Assembly (NCBI GenBank): GCA_013298125.1
Contig: JAAFJP010000023.1
Span: 38,387-102,386 of the forward strand
Reading direction: 5' to 3'
Source: Cytophagales bacterium
GTDB taxonomy: Bacteria > Bacteroidota > Bacteroidia > Cytophagales > Spirosomataceae
DNA: 64,000 nucleotides
A program made the translations under genes and the position numbers. Shown here piece by piece: positions 26,983-34,876 of this stretch. The notes below the pieces were generated by a model. The model was not told the DNA's origin and made no database searches. It worked only from the letters and a program-made list of their open reading frames with translations. The number at the start of each line of letters is the position of its first letter. The stretch's first letter is position 1.

Positions 26983-28059
26983 TCAATTATTATATTTCTC
27001 TTTCATAAATTTCAAAAATCCTTCAAAATTACTCTTAAACTGGTTTTTGAAAATATTTTCAAATTCATTTTGCTTAGAATTGTAAGTTTTGAAACTCACA
27101 AAATAAGCATTGTTTGGTAAATCATTTTTATTGAATTGATACTTCGGAAGATTGGGCAATTGTGCATAAATACTATCCTGCGAACGTTCAATTTTTTCAA
27201 TTAACGAATACTTTAATGAATCCTTATACTTAGACGTAAAATTTGCTTGAAAGGTACTATAAAGGCTATCCAATTTTATCGTTCCTCTGTTCAAATGTCG
27301 AATGAATTTATCTCTAAAAATCCTTGATTGAACATAACGTTTATATTGTTTTGACTCAGCCCCGTACTTATATTTCAAGAATCTTTTTGCTCCATAATCT
27401 CCTATGAAATTGGCTAAATTTTCACTGGTTTCGTGGTCATTTTTTACAAAGATAGTCCCGTGTGTCATTTCGTGGATAATTACACTTGCCAATTTGCCAT
27501 CTGGATAATAGAGCATATTGGAAAGGATAGGTTCTGGCAACCAACCCAAAGTAGAATACGCAATCCCTTGCCCCATTTCTGTATCATAACCTTTTGATTT
27601 CCAAAGACTTTGTTCTTGAACTGCCGCTGTTGAATCAAAAAAACCTTTGTAGGTGAAACTGCCAATAAACCAACTCACGACAGGGAAAGTGAACTGTTTA
27701 GCTTCCATTTTATACTTCTCGGCAACCGTCAATAGGTGAACTAATGGCTTTCCTTTTTGGTCATAAAGGGTTTGATAAACATCTGGATTATCTTGAAGTC
27801 CCAAAGAATCAATGGCATATTTACGGACTTCTTGGATGTATAAAATTCGTTTTTTGAGAGAATCTGGAATGGATTTATCTTGGAGGGCTTCTGCGAGTGG
27901 GCGAGTATTGAAAGCAACATCAAGTCCGCCTTTGGCTTGGTTATACAAATACGAAACCCAAGACTTTTGCCATACTAAAAAACTGGTAATCAGCAAGATA
28001 GCGATTGACCAGATTCTTTTTTTTCGACGATTATTTATTTGTTTTTGATAGAAAAGCAT
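26983..28059 (-). CDS. Putative aminopeptidase (PF10023-type zinc metallopeptidase)
   Basis: 358 residues. An N-terminal membrane anchor (IWSIAILLITSFLVWQ) is followed by a periplasmic domain. The zinc motif is HEMTH in VIIHEMTHGTIFVKND, with a downstream Glu in SENLANFIGDYGA giving a gluzincin-like third ligand. The surrounding sequence (GWLPEPILSNMLYYPDGKLASVIIHEMTH) is typical of the family. Substrate unknown. It is the first gene of a minus-strand run with the DUF3108 protein and accC. Confidence 0.85.
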   Translation of the reverse strand: MLFYQKQINNRRKKRIWSIAILLITSFLVWQKSWVSYLYNQAKGGLDVAFNTRPLAEALQDKSIPDSLKKRILYIQEVRKYAIDSLGLQDNPDVYQTLYDQKGKPLVHLLTVAEKYKMEAKQFTFPVVSWFIGSFTYKGFFDSTAAVQEQSLWKSKGYDTEMGQGIAYSTLGWLPEPILSNMLYYPDGKLASVIIHEMTHGTIFVKNDHETSENLANFIGDYGAKRFLKYKYGAESKQYKRYVQSRIFRDKFIRHLNRGTIKLDSLYSTFQANFTSKYKDSLKYSLIEKIERSQDSIYAQLPNLPKYQFNKNDLPNNAYFVSFKTYNSKQNEFENIFKNQFKSNFEGFLKFMKEKYNN

Positions 28060-28091
28060 GGCTTTTTATGTCAAATTTCTTCAACTGGTTC

Positions 28092-28188
28092 AAGTCTGCG
28101 ACTTGGACAGCCTCGTATTGGTTTTTACTATTTTGTAACACTCATGCCAACGAACTGACCAATGTGGGACTGTCCAAGTTGCAAACTT
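28092..28188. repeat. REP-like doublet: two hairpins forming a larger inverted repeat
   Basis: The left copy (AAGTCTGCGACTTGGACAG, 28092-28110) and right copy (CTGTCCAAGTTGCAAACTT, 28170-28188) are inverted, with 17 of 19 bases matching. Similarity continues inward to ATTGGT, giving arms of about 31 bases with six differences. Each copy also contains its own small hairpin (CAAGTCTGCGACTTG; AAGTTGCAAACTT). This is the architecture of REP/BIME elements. The 28060-28280 gap has no ORF. Confidence 0.7.
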
Positions 28189-28280
28189 AAACTATGGGAT
28201 AGCGAATACTTTTAACAGATTGGGGGACGCTTGAACCAGAGCTATCGAACACTTGAGCCAGACTGGGATATAACAACAAC

Positions 28281-28610
28281 TTATTCGGGTGGCCATTTTT
28301 TCCCTATCGGATACCACATTGGAGGTGGTAATATTACTGGGTTTATTGTTTGATAGTCTTTGAAGTCATTTTCACTATCAAAAACTAAAACATTATTTTC
28401 AATCATTTTCTGAGTGAGCAACTTAGATGTTTCTAAATCTAAATCTACCATAACAAAAAAATATGTTGATAAAGAGTATATAGAATAATGTATATTATCT
28501 TGAAAATCACTTTTCACAAGTACATAAACATCATCTTCTTTGTCCCAAAGAAATTTAAATTCATTTTCCCATTTAGAGACCATCTCATCTAATCTATTAT
28601 TCTGTACCAT
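28281..28610 (-). CDS. Hypothetical protein, 109 residues
   Basis: The frame starts MVQNNRLDEMVSKWENEF and ends in a Pro-rich MWYPIGKKWPPE. It is acidic, without signal peptide or membrane span. I recognise no family. It lies in a patch that looks like accessory DNA: a REP-like doublet downstream and 330 bases of odd non-coding sequence upstream. The mixed alpha/beta composition (YVLVKSDFQDNIHYSIYSL, FFVMVDLDLETSKLL) looks like a real globular protein, perhaps an immunity- or cassette-type gene, but that is speculation. Confidence 0.5.
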   Translation of the reverse strand: MVQNNRLDEMVSKWENEFKFLWDKEDDVYVLVKSDFQDNIHYSIYSLSTYFFVMVDLDLETSKLLTQKMIENNVLVFDSENDFKDYQTINPVILPPPMWYPIGKKWPPE

Positions 28611-28938
28611 TTGCTGGAGTATTTTTTAATGCCGTTGTTTGTGTTTCCTCATTCGTCTCGCCGTCGTTCGGTGTTTTCCACCAACGACTTGTGCGACAGC
28701 TAGCGGACGAATAAGTTTATCATGTTTTATTCATAATTTGTTTATTTTCAAACACTTATCTGTTCTTCCGATGGCTAACGCATGAATTGTGAGACTATGC
28801 GTCTCAGTAAAAAACACTACACAACGGCTCAATACTTTTATTTCTCTCTTTCCGAGGCTGATGTCCTCACCAAACATCGTGCGACAGAAACGTTTCAAAT
28901 AGGTAAATGATTGGTTATCAATACAATACCGTCTTCTC
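28611..28938. other. Non-coding patch of unusual composition with imperfect terminal inversion
   Basis: No ORF of note. GCCGTTGTTTGTG near 28632 and CACTACACAACGGC near 28815 form an imperfect inverted pair about 195 bases apart. TGAGAC-TATGC-GTCTCA (28790-28806) is a small perfect hairpin. Base use is less AT-rich than in other gaps and rich in CG dinucleotides. It may be the remnant of a mobile element or recombination site. Confidence 0.4.
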
Positions 28939-29556
28939 TCACTTATAATCCTGAATATTCAATACATTCCGACAAAATTCATATTCCGTTGGTTGATTAG
29001 AACAAATGAAAAGTAGTCGCTCTTTTGAATATTCTTGTACATTACGAAGATACCAATTTGTGGCATTCACATCAAGATTTGAAGTAGGTTCATCCAACAT
29101 CATAATCTCACAGTCCGACCAGAACGCTAAGCCTAATTTTACCCTTTGCTTCATGCCCGAAGAAAAGAATTTGAGTTCTTTATTTTTGGCATTTGGCAAT
29201 TCTATAAAATCTATAAAATCCTTGATGGAATGTTGATGAATGAAAGGTTTGAATTTGATATGAAATTCCACGATTTCTGTCAGAGTAAAATCTTCGATGA
29301 GTTCTAAATAGGGTGCAGCCACGACAAGATGTTTATAAAAATCATCTATCGTAATGTCTTTTTGAAGGTTTTGATAATTGATAAGCCCCTCAGAATGAGG
29401 AGTAAAGCCTGATAGCACCTGTAAAAGTGTAGATTTACCACTTCCATTCGCCCCAATAAAAGTATATGATTCTCCCGATAGAAATTCGTAGTTTAAATTT
29501 CTAAAAATCCATTCTTTACTGAATTTTTTGCCGAGATTTTGGGTAATAATCTTCAT
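28939..29556 (-). CDS. ABC transporter ATP-binding protein
   Basis: 205 residues from the ATG at 29556. An upstream ATG would place the start inside a palindromic repeat, so I reject it. Walker A is GANGSGKST, the signature-like segment is FFSSGMKQRVKLGLA in place of LSGGQ, and Walker B is CEIMMLDEPTSNLD. There is no permease next to it. The position after lpxA is the usual one in Bacteroidota, which suggests a link with envelope biogenesis, but the cargo is unknown. Confidence 0.88.
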   Translation of the reverse strand: MKIITQNLGKKFSKEWIFRNLNYEFLSGESYTFIGANGSGKSTLLQVLSGFTPHSEGLINYQNLQKDITIDDFYKHLVVAAPYLELIEDFTLTEIVEFHIKFKPFIHQHSIKDFIDFIELPNAKNKELKFFSSGMKQRVKLGLAFWSDCEIMMLDEPTSNLDVNATNWYLRNVQEYSKERLLFICSNQPTEYEFCRNVLNIQDYK

Positions 29557-29567
29557 GTATTTTAAAA

Positions 29568-29621
29568 AACCGCAAAGTCGCAAGGACGCAATATTTTTAG
29601 CGACTTTGCGACCTTGCGGTT
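29568..29621. repeat. Palindromic repeat between lpxA and the ABC gene
   Basis: The arms AACCGCAAAGTCGCAAGGAC... (29568-29589) and its complement (29600-29621) match in 19 of 22 positions. Both reiterate the word CGCAAAG/CGCAAGG. It ends 17 bases from the lpxA stop and starts 12 bases before the ABC gene ATG. Confidence 0.8.
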
Positions 29622-29638
29622 CATAAATTTGTAATCTA

Positions 29639-30415
29639 TTAAGATAATCCTTTCATAATACCCCTTTCAGAATTACGGATAAAATTCACGATTTCATCAC
29701 GTTCTGCGGAGGCGGGGAGATTGATTTCTATTTGAGAAAGAGCATCGTTATTATTCAAATTTTTCAAGTAAACATAACGATATGTCTCTTGAATTTGAGC
29801 AATTTGTTCATCCGAAAAACCACGTCTTCTTAATCCAATGGAGTTAATTCCTGCATAAGAAAGTGGCTCACGACCTGATTTAGTGAATGGTGGAACGTCT
29901 TTACGAATCAAAGAACCACCCGACACCATACAATGACGACCTATTTTAACAAACTGATGCACCGCACTCGAACCTCCCAAAATCGCAAAATCTCCCACTT
30001 CTACGTGTCCTGCCATTTGTACGCTATTTGCCAAAATACAATTATCACCAATGAAACAATCGTGGGCTACGTGTACATATGCCATGATGAGGCAGTTTTT
30101 GCCAATTGCCGTTTTATGCTTGTCATTCGTTCCACGATTGATGGTTACACATTCACGGATGGTTGTGTTATCACCAATAATGGCAAGGGTATCTTCTCCA
30201 CCAAATTTCAAATCTTGTGGGATGGCAGAAATAACTGCCCCTGGAAAAATACGGCAATTTTTACCAATTCTCGCCCCAGGAAATATCGTTACGTTTGAAC
30301 CTACCCACGTGCCTTCACCAATTTCTACGTTTTGATGAATGACCGTAAATGGCTCAACCACAACGTTTTGGGCAAGTTTTGCTTCGGGATGTATGTATGC
30401 TAATGGTTGTGTCAT
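29639..30415 (-). CDS. lpxA: UDP-N-acetylglucosamine acyltransferase
   Basis: 258 residues. It catalyses the first step of lipid A synthesis, moving a 3-hydroxyacyl chain from ACP to UDP-GlcNAc. The left-handed beta-helix is visible as hexapeptide repeats (VVVEPF, VEIGEG, VTIFPG, ARIGKN). The catalytic His is in AYVHVAHDC. The C-terminal helical part is GLRRRGFSDEQIAQIQETYRYVY. It lies in the order lpxD, lpxC-fabZ, lpxA. Confidence 0.96.
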   Translation of the reverse strand: MTQPLAYIHPEAKLAQNVVVEPFTVIHQNVEIGEGTWVGSNVTIFPGARIGKNCRIFPGAVISAIPQDLKFGGEDTLAIIGDNTTIRECVTINRGTNDKHKTAIGKNCLIMAYVHVAHDCFIGDNCILANSVQMAGHVEVGDFAILGGSSAVHQFVKIGRHCMVSGGSLIRKDVPPFTKSGREPLSYAGINSIGLRRRGFSDEQIAQIQETYRYVYLKNLNNNDALSQIEINLPASAERDEIVNFIRNSERGIMKGLS

Positions 30416-30424
30416 TTCTAAATT

Positions 30425-30512
30425 GTTAAGTTATTAAGTTTTAAGTTATTAAGTTTGGATGTTGTTAATTACTTCACTTTTAACAACTTATCAACTTAAA
30501 ACTTATCAACTT
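30425..30512. repeat. Palindromic repeat overlapping the lpxC-fabZ stop
   Basis: The left arm reiterates AAGTTATTAAGTTTT (from 30425). The right arm is the complement made of AACTTATCAACTT words and reaches 30512. It therefore includes the TGA (complement at 30506-30508) and the last Lys-Ser codons of lpxC-fabZ. It forms a hairpin inside the lpx operon and may modulate lpxA expression. Confidence 0.75.
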
Positions 30513-31900
30513 TTTCTCACAAGGCTCGCAGTCATATCGGCTTCGCATACTACTACTCCGTTTACATAGGCACGTCCGTGCATTTTTGCTATTCCTCTAC
30601 GAATAGGTGCTTGTAAGTCGCATTTGAAAATTACGGTATCTCCTGGCACTACACTTTTACGGAATCTGCAATTTTCGATACCTACTAAATAGGGCCAATA
30701 ATTTTCTGGGTCTGGCACTGAACTCAACACCAAAATTCCGCCCGTTTGTGCCATCGCCTCTACCTGCATAACGCCTGGCATTACTGGATTATTGGGAAAA
30801 TGTCCCGTGAAATAATTTTCATTCATCGTAACATTTTTCATTCCAACAACACTTTCGTCATCCAAATAAATAATTTTATCCACCATTTGGAAAGGGTAAC
30901 GATGAGGCAATAATTGATAAATTCGCTCGAAATTGAAGATTGGCGGCTGTTTTGGGTCATATTGAGGAACGTTGTTCTTCTCTGTCTCCTTCATCAATTT
31001 CTTGATTTTCTTTGCTAATTCAACATTGGCTGCATGACCTGGGCGAGCTGCCAAAATCTGAGCTTTTATCGGACGACCTACCAAAGCCAAGTCACCAACC
31101 ATATCCAATAACTTATGGCGAGCCATTTCGTTAGGATAATACAATTCTAAATTATTAAGAATTCCCCTCTCTTTGGAAACGCTTACTTTGGGTTTGCCCA
31201 ACATCACTGCCAAACGATCTAACTCTACATCAGTATAATCTCTATCTGCAATCACAATGGCATTTGACAAATCCCCTCCTTTAATTAAATCAGCATTGAA
31301 AAGGGCTTCTAATTCATGGACAAAACAGAACGTTCTACATTTAGCAAAATTTTCGTTGAATTGCTCAATATTGGTCAAATTAGCGTGCTGGCTTGATAAA
31401 AACTTAGAATTATAATCCACCATTGCCGTCAAACGGTAGTCATTTAGAGGTAATGCTGCCAATTCTACGCCTCTTTCAGTATCTTTAAAACGAACCTCAG
31501 AAGGCAACTCAAAAAACTTACGATTAGCGTTTTGTTCTTCTATACCAGTTTCCAAAATTGCCTCCACAAATTTGATGGCACTTCCGTCCATAATTGGCGG
31601 TTCTGGTCCATCCAATTGAATCAAAACATTGTCCACCTGACAACCAACCATAGCAGCTAAAACGTGTTCAACCGTATTGATTCTTGCACCGTTATGATCA
31701 ATTGTAGTTCCTCTCGAAGTATCAACCACATAATCCACATCAGCATCCGCAATGGGTTGGTCGGGCAAGTCTGTTCTTTGAAATTTATAACCATGATTTG
31801 GCGGGGCAGGAACGAAAGTCATGTTGGCAACTACGCCTGTATGTAAACCTACGCCCGATAAAGAAATGGCTTTTTGAATTGTATGCTGTTTGTTATTCAT
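30506..31900 (-). CDS. lpxC-fabZ: Bifunctional LpxC deacetylase / FabZ dehydratase
   Basis: 464 residues, a fusion typical of Bacteroidota. Residues 1 to about 300 are LpxC, the zinc deacetylase that commits to lipid A: zinc ligand H79 in INTVEHVLAAMVG, then MARHKLLDMVGDLALVG with the second His site. From about residue 325 is FabZ, the 3-hydroxyacyl-ACP dehydratase: LLPHRYPFQMVDKI with active-site His, then HFPNNPVMPGVMQVEAMAQTGG. The fusion joins a consumer and a maker of acyl-ACP pools. The start fits the conserved KQHTIQKAISLSGVGLHTG opening. Confidence 0.97.
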   Translation of the reverse strand: MNNKQHTIQKAISLSGVGLHTGVVANMTFVPAPPNHGYKFQRTDLPDQPIADADVDYVVDTSRGTTIDHNGARINTVEHVLAAMVGCQVDNVLIQLDGPEPPIMDGSAIKFVEAILETGIEEQNANRKFFELPSEVRFKDTERGVELAALPLNDYRLTAMVDYNSKFLSSQHANLTNIEQFNENFAKCRTFCFVHELEALFNADLIKGGDLSNAIVIADRDYTDVELDRLAVMLGKPKVSVSKERGILNNLELYYPNEMARHKLLDMVGDLALVGRPIKAQILAARPGHAANVELAKKIKKLMKETEKNNVPQYDPKQPPIFNFERIYQLLPHRYPFQMVDKIIYLDDESVVGMKNVTMNENYFTGHFPNNPVMPGVMQVEAMAQTGGILVLSSVPDPENYWPYLVGIENCRFRKSVVPGDTVIFKCDLQAPIRRGIAKMHGRAYVNGVVVCEADMTASLVRKS

Positions 31901-31993
31901 TTTTATTTTTGGAACTATCTCAGTCGATTAGTAAATGAGGTTACGATTTGATAATCAGATAGTTGTTGATTTTTCTAAATGCTTGTTAAATAA

Positions 31994-33025
31994 TTATTTC
32001 TCTTTCAATTTCTCCTCCACATCTCTCAAACGTTGTTCTATTTTTGGAAAATTCTTAAATAAAACTTGTGATTTCAATAAATCGTGATTATCCATGGCGG
32101 GGACTCCCCCAATGATTCTACCAGATTTTCTCACCGATTTAGTTACTCCAGAACGCCCAGTTAAAATGGTATTATTGGCAATTACAATATGCCCTGCAAT
32201 GGCAACCTGTCCTCCAATCATACAACTTTCTCCTACTTTTGTTGAACCTGCAACACCCGATTGTGAGGCGATTACGGTATTTTTACCGATTTCTACGTTA
32301 TGAGCAATTTGTACTAAATTATCCAATTTTACACCTTCTCTTAATATCGTAGAACCCATTGTGGCTCTATCCACCGTTGAGTTTGCCCCAATACTTACAT
32401 TGTTCTCAATAATTACATTTCCTAATTGTGGAATCGTGGCAAAAGTCCCATCAGCTTGTGGAGCAAATCCGAAACCGTCAGAACCAATAACTGAGTTGGA
32501 ATGAATGACACAATTATCGCCAATGATGGTATTATTATAAATTTTTACACCCGAATAAATCGTACAATTATCTCCAATAGTGCTTAATTCTGAGATAGTT
32601 ACGTTTGGATATATCTTAGTATTATTTCCGATTTTACAATTATCTCCTATGTACGCAAACGCTCCCACATACACATCTGAGCCAATATTGGCGGAGGTAC
32701 TGATAAAAGAAGGTTGTTCGATACCTTTTTTATTTTGAGCTAAAACTTTTTGATATTCTTGTAGCAAAACCGTGAAGGAAGCATAGGCATTATCTACTAA
32801 GATTAACGTAGTTGAATATTCTTTTTTAGGTTCAAAAGTTTTATCAACAATGACCGCCGTGGAGTTTGTGGAATATAAATACTGTTCGTATTTGAGATTT
32901 GCCAAAAATGAAATACTACCCGCCGAACCTTCTTCGATTTTAGCCAACTGGCTCACTTTCAGAGATTTATCACCTTTGACTTCGCCATTTAGCATCAACG
33001 CTATTTGTTCAACTGTAAATTCCAT
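31994..33025 (-). CDS. lpxD: UDP-3-O-(3-hydroxyacyl)glucosamine N-acyltransferase
   Basis: 343 residues, third step of lipid A assembly. An N-terminal uridine-binding domain (MEFTVEQIALMLNGEVKGD ... GSISFLANLKYE) precedes a long hexapeptide beta-helix (IGDNCKIGNNTKIYPNVTI). The catalytic His is in LVQIAHNVEIGKNT. The end is the usual helix (KNFPKIEQRLRDVEEKLKEK). It is followed by lpxC-fabZ on the same strand after 93 bases. Confidence 0.96.
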   Translation of the reverse strand: MEFTVEQIALMLNGEVKGDKSLKVSQLAKIEEGSAGSISFLANLKYEQYLYSTNSTAVIVDKTFEPKKEYSTTLILVDNAYASFTVLLQEYQKVLAQNKKGIEQPSFISTSANIGSDVYVGAFAYIGDNCKIGNNTKIYPNVTISELSTIGDNCTIYSGVKIYNNTIIGDNCVIHSNSVIGSDGFGFAPQADGTFATIPQLGNVIIENNVSIGANSTVDRATMGSTILREGVKLDNLVQIAHNVEIGKNTVIASQSGVAGSTKVGESCMIGGQVAIAGHIVIANNTILTGRSGVTKSVRKSGRIIGGVPAMDNHDLLKSQVLFKNFPKIEQRLRDVEEKLKEK

Positions 33026-33140
33026 TCTTTTGTAAAGGGGTTAGTGTAATTTCGGTCTGAATTGCTTTGGGGTGATTTAATTATAAGAAAAAGATTAAAC
33101 TTCATACCTACTAATTCATACCTCATACCTACACCGAAAA

Positions 33141-34379
33141 TTATTCCCGCAAATATACGTCCTTTGCCCAACATATATAGTATTTTTTCACGACATTACT
33201 TAACGCTTTTATCGTGGGTAAGTCGGAGGCATCGGCAATATCAATGACTAATTTATTTTTTGTTAAAATATTAATTGCTTGTTTTTCAGAGAGATAAGCT
33301 TCATTTGAGATTGTCCCCTGCACCATAAAATAGGGTAAATTGTCCTCATTTATACCCTCCTGCGATAAAAAATCATTTTTAATTTTTTCAAGAAATGAAT
33401 CTTCAAAAGGTTCTTCCGAAATGATTATTTTGTACAACTTTCTATCTAATAATTTTGTGCAAATACTTGACAATAAACTATCTGGGTGTTTTGTCCACAT
33501 TTTTATACAAGCCCAAACGTCGTGGTCGTCCAATTCGGTAAAGGCTTGGAGGTACTTTCTATCGGATTTAAACTCATCAAAAGTGACTTCATTTTTCAGA
33601 AATAATCCAAAATTTTCGGTTGTAAAAACGTCTTCACCTTGTTTGAGTAACTCCCTTGCTCTGCGGATAATTTGAGAGAGCATTGCCTCCGCACAAATGG
33701 AAGTTTTATGCAAATAGACTTGCCAATACATTAGCCTTCGGGCGGTCAAAAAGTTCTCTACCGAATAAATCCCTTTTTGCTCTACAACCAACTGATTATC
33801 AACAATATCCAACATTTTTAGTATTCTATCCGCCCCAATATTTCCTTCACGAACACCCGTAAAAAAACTATCACGGTTAAGATAATCCATCCTGTCAACA
33901 TCTAATTGACTCGAAATCAGTTGATTGAAAAATGGACGTGCATAATTCCCCGTGAACATATTTATTGCCAAAGAGAGCTTACCTTCAAACTGTCGATTAA
34001 GTTCTTTCATCAATAAAAATGAAATCTCTTCGTGGGGTACGTGGTTGAGAATATGATGTTCCAAAACATGAGAAAAAGGACCATGACCGATGTCATGTAG
34101 AAGAATAGCAATTTGTGCAGATTCTAATTCATCCTCCGAAATATGATGCCCTTTTTGGCTCAAAGTCTGCAAAGCCTCTTGCATAAGGTGCATCGCTCCG
34201 AGTGCGTGATGAAAACGAGTATGCAAAGCCCCAGGATAGACATATTCAGCCATGCCCAATTGCTTTATTCGTCTAAGTCGCTGATAATAAGGGTGTTCTA
34301 TCAGGTCGTAAATCAGTTCAGAAGTGATATTAATGAATCCGTAAACAGGGTCATTAATTATTTTTCGTTTGTTAATCAT
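33141..34379 (-). CDS. HD-domain phosphohydrolase (dNTPase-like)
   Basis: 412 residues. The HD superfamily core is intact: H57/H58 in HTRFHHALG, HD at 95-96 in LLHDIGHGPFSH, and a later Asp in SSQLDVDRMDYLNRDSF. Together these match the SAMHD1/dGTPase-like branch. Residues 1-50 (NDPVYGFI ... LIYDLIEHPYYQRLRRIKQLG) are also characteristic. The C-terminal 170 residues are variable. Substrate is uncertain, with nucleoside triphosphates as the family precedent. Placement just before lpxD is common in Bacteroidota and may indicate co-expression only. Confidence 0.88.
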   Translation of the reverse strand: MINKRKIINDPVYGFINITSELIYDLIEHPYYQRLRRIKQLGMAEYVYPGALHTRFHHALGAMHLMQEALQTLSQKGHHISEDELESAQIAILLHDIGHGPFSHVLEHHILNHVPHEEISFLLMKELNRQFEGKLSLAINMFTGNYARPFFNQLISSQLDVDRMDYLNRDSFFTGVREGNIGADRILKMLDIVDNQLVVEQKGIYSVENFLTARRLMYWQVYLHKTSICAEAMLSQIIRRARELLKQGEDVFTTENFGLFLKNEVTFDEFKSDRKYLQAFTELDDHDVWACIKMWTKHPDSLLSSICTKLLDRKLYKIIISEEPFEDSFLEKIKNDFLSQEGINEDNLPYFMVQGTISNEAYLSEKQAINILTKNKLVIDIADASDLPTIKALSNVVKKYYICWAKDVYLRE

Positions 34380-34457
34380 AAATTTTTATAGAAAACTGAA
34401 TAAAATTAAGGCTAAACACGCTAAAAACAAAAAGAGGATTTATCTTTACGTTGATTC

Positions 34458-34575
34458 AATGAGTGAATGATAGATTGATAGAATGAGTGAATGTTTCATA
34501 AGGTATATGTAATCTTCAAAATATTCTCTTTGTTCTTTATATTCACTCATTCTATCATTCATTCAATCACTCATT
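34458..34575. repeat. Palindromic repeat upstream of the SCP2 gene
   Basis: Arms at 34458-34492 and 34541-34575 match in 31 of 35 positions. They consist of reiterated AATGAGTGAATGATAG words and their complements. The element lies in the divergent gap between the HD gene and the SCP2 gene, 13 bases before the latter's ATG. Confidence 0.8.
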
Positions 34576-34588
34576 AAATTAAAAAGAC

Positions 34589-34873
34589 ATGACTTTTGAA
34601 GCATTAACAGACAAAATTAAAACATTAGCTGCCGCAAAGGGTGGCGTAGGTTCATCAATCAAATTTGCGACAGATGCAGGCAACGTTTTCTTATCGGCAA
34701 ATGGGGCAGTTTCAAACGAAGATGCAGCGGCAGATTGCACCATTAAAGTATCTCAGGACGACTTAGAAGGCTTAATGTCAGGTGATTTGAATCCAATGAC
34801 AGCTTTTATGTTTGGTAAAATTAAAATTGATGGAGATATGGGGGTTGCGATGAAATTGAAGGATTTATTTTAA
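34589..34873 (+). CDS. SCP2 sterol-binding-domain protein
   Basis: 94 residues, a single small SCP2 domain: VGSSIKFATDAGNVFLSANGAVS, DCTIKVSQDDLEGLMSGDLNPMTAFMFGKIKIDGDMGVAMKL. The last block is the most conserved part of the fold and lines the lipid-binding tunnel. It likely binds a lipid or acyl-CoA in the cytoplasm; the ligand is unknown. It is the first gene of a tight plus-strand run and lies three bases before mnmE. Confidence 0.88.
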   Translation: MTFEALTDKIKTLAAAKGGVGSSIKFATDAGNVFLSANGAVSNEDAAADCTIKVSQDDLEGLMSGDLNPMTAFMFGKIKIDGDMGVAMKLKDLF

Positions 34874-34876
34874 AAT

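Noticed and set aside
28611..28938. Integron attC site or tRNA-like structure
   Set aside because: The inverted GCCGTTG/CAACGGC pair and small hairpin are suggestive, but the core-site rule (GTTRRRY / RYYYAAC) is not met, no integrase is present, and no tRNA cloverleaf can be drawn.
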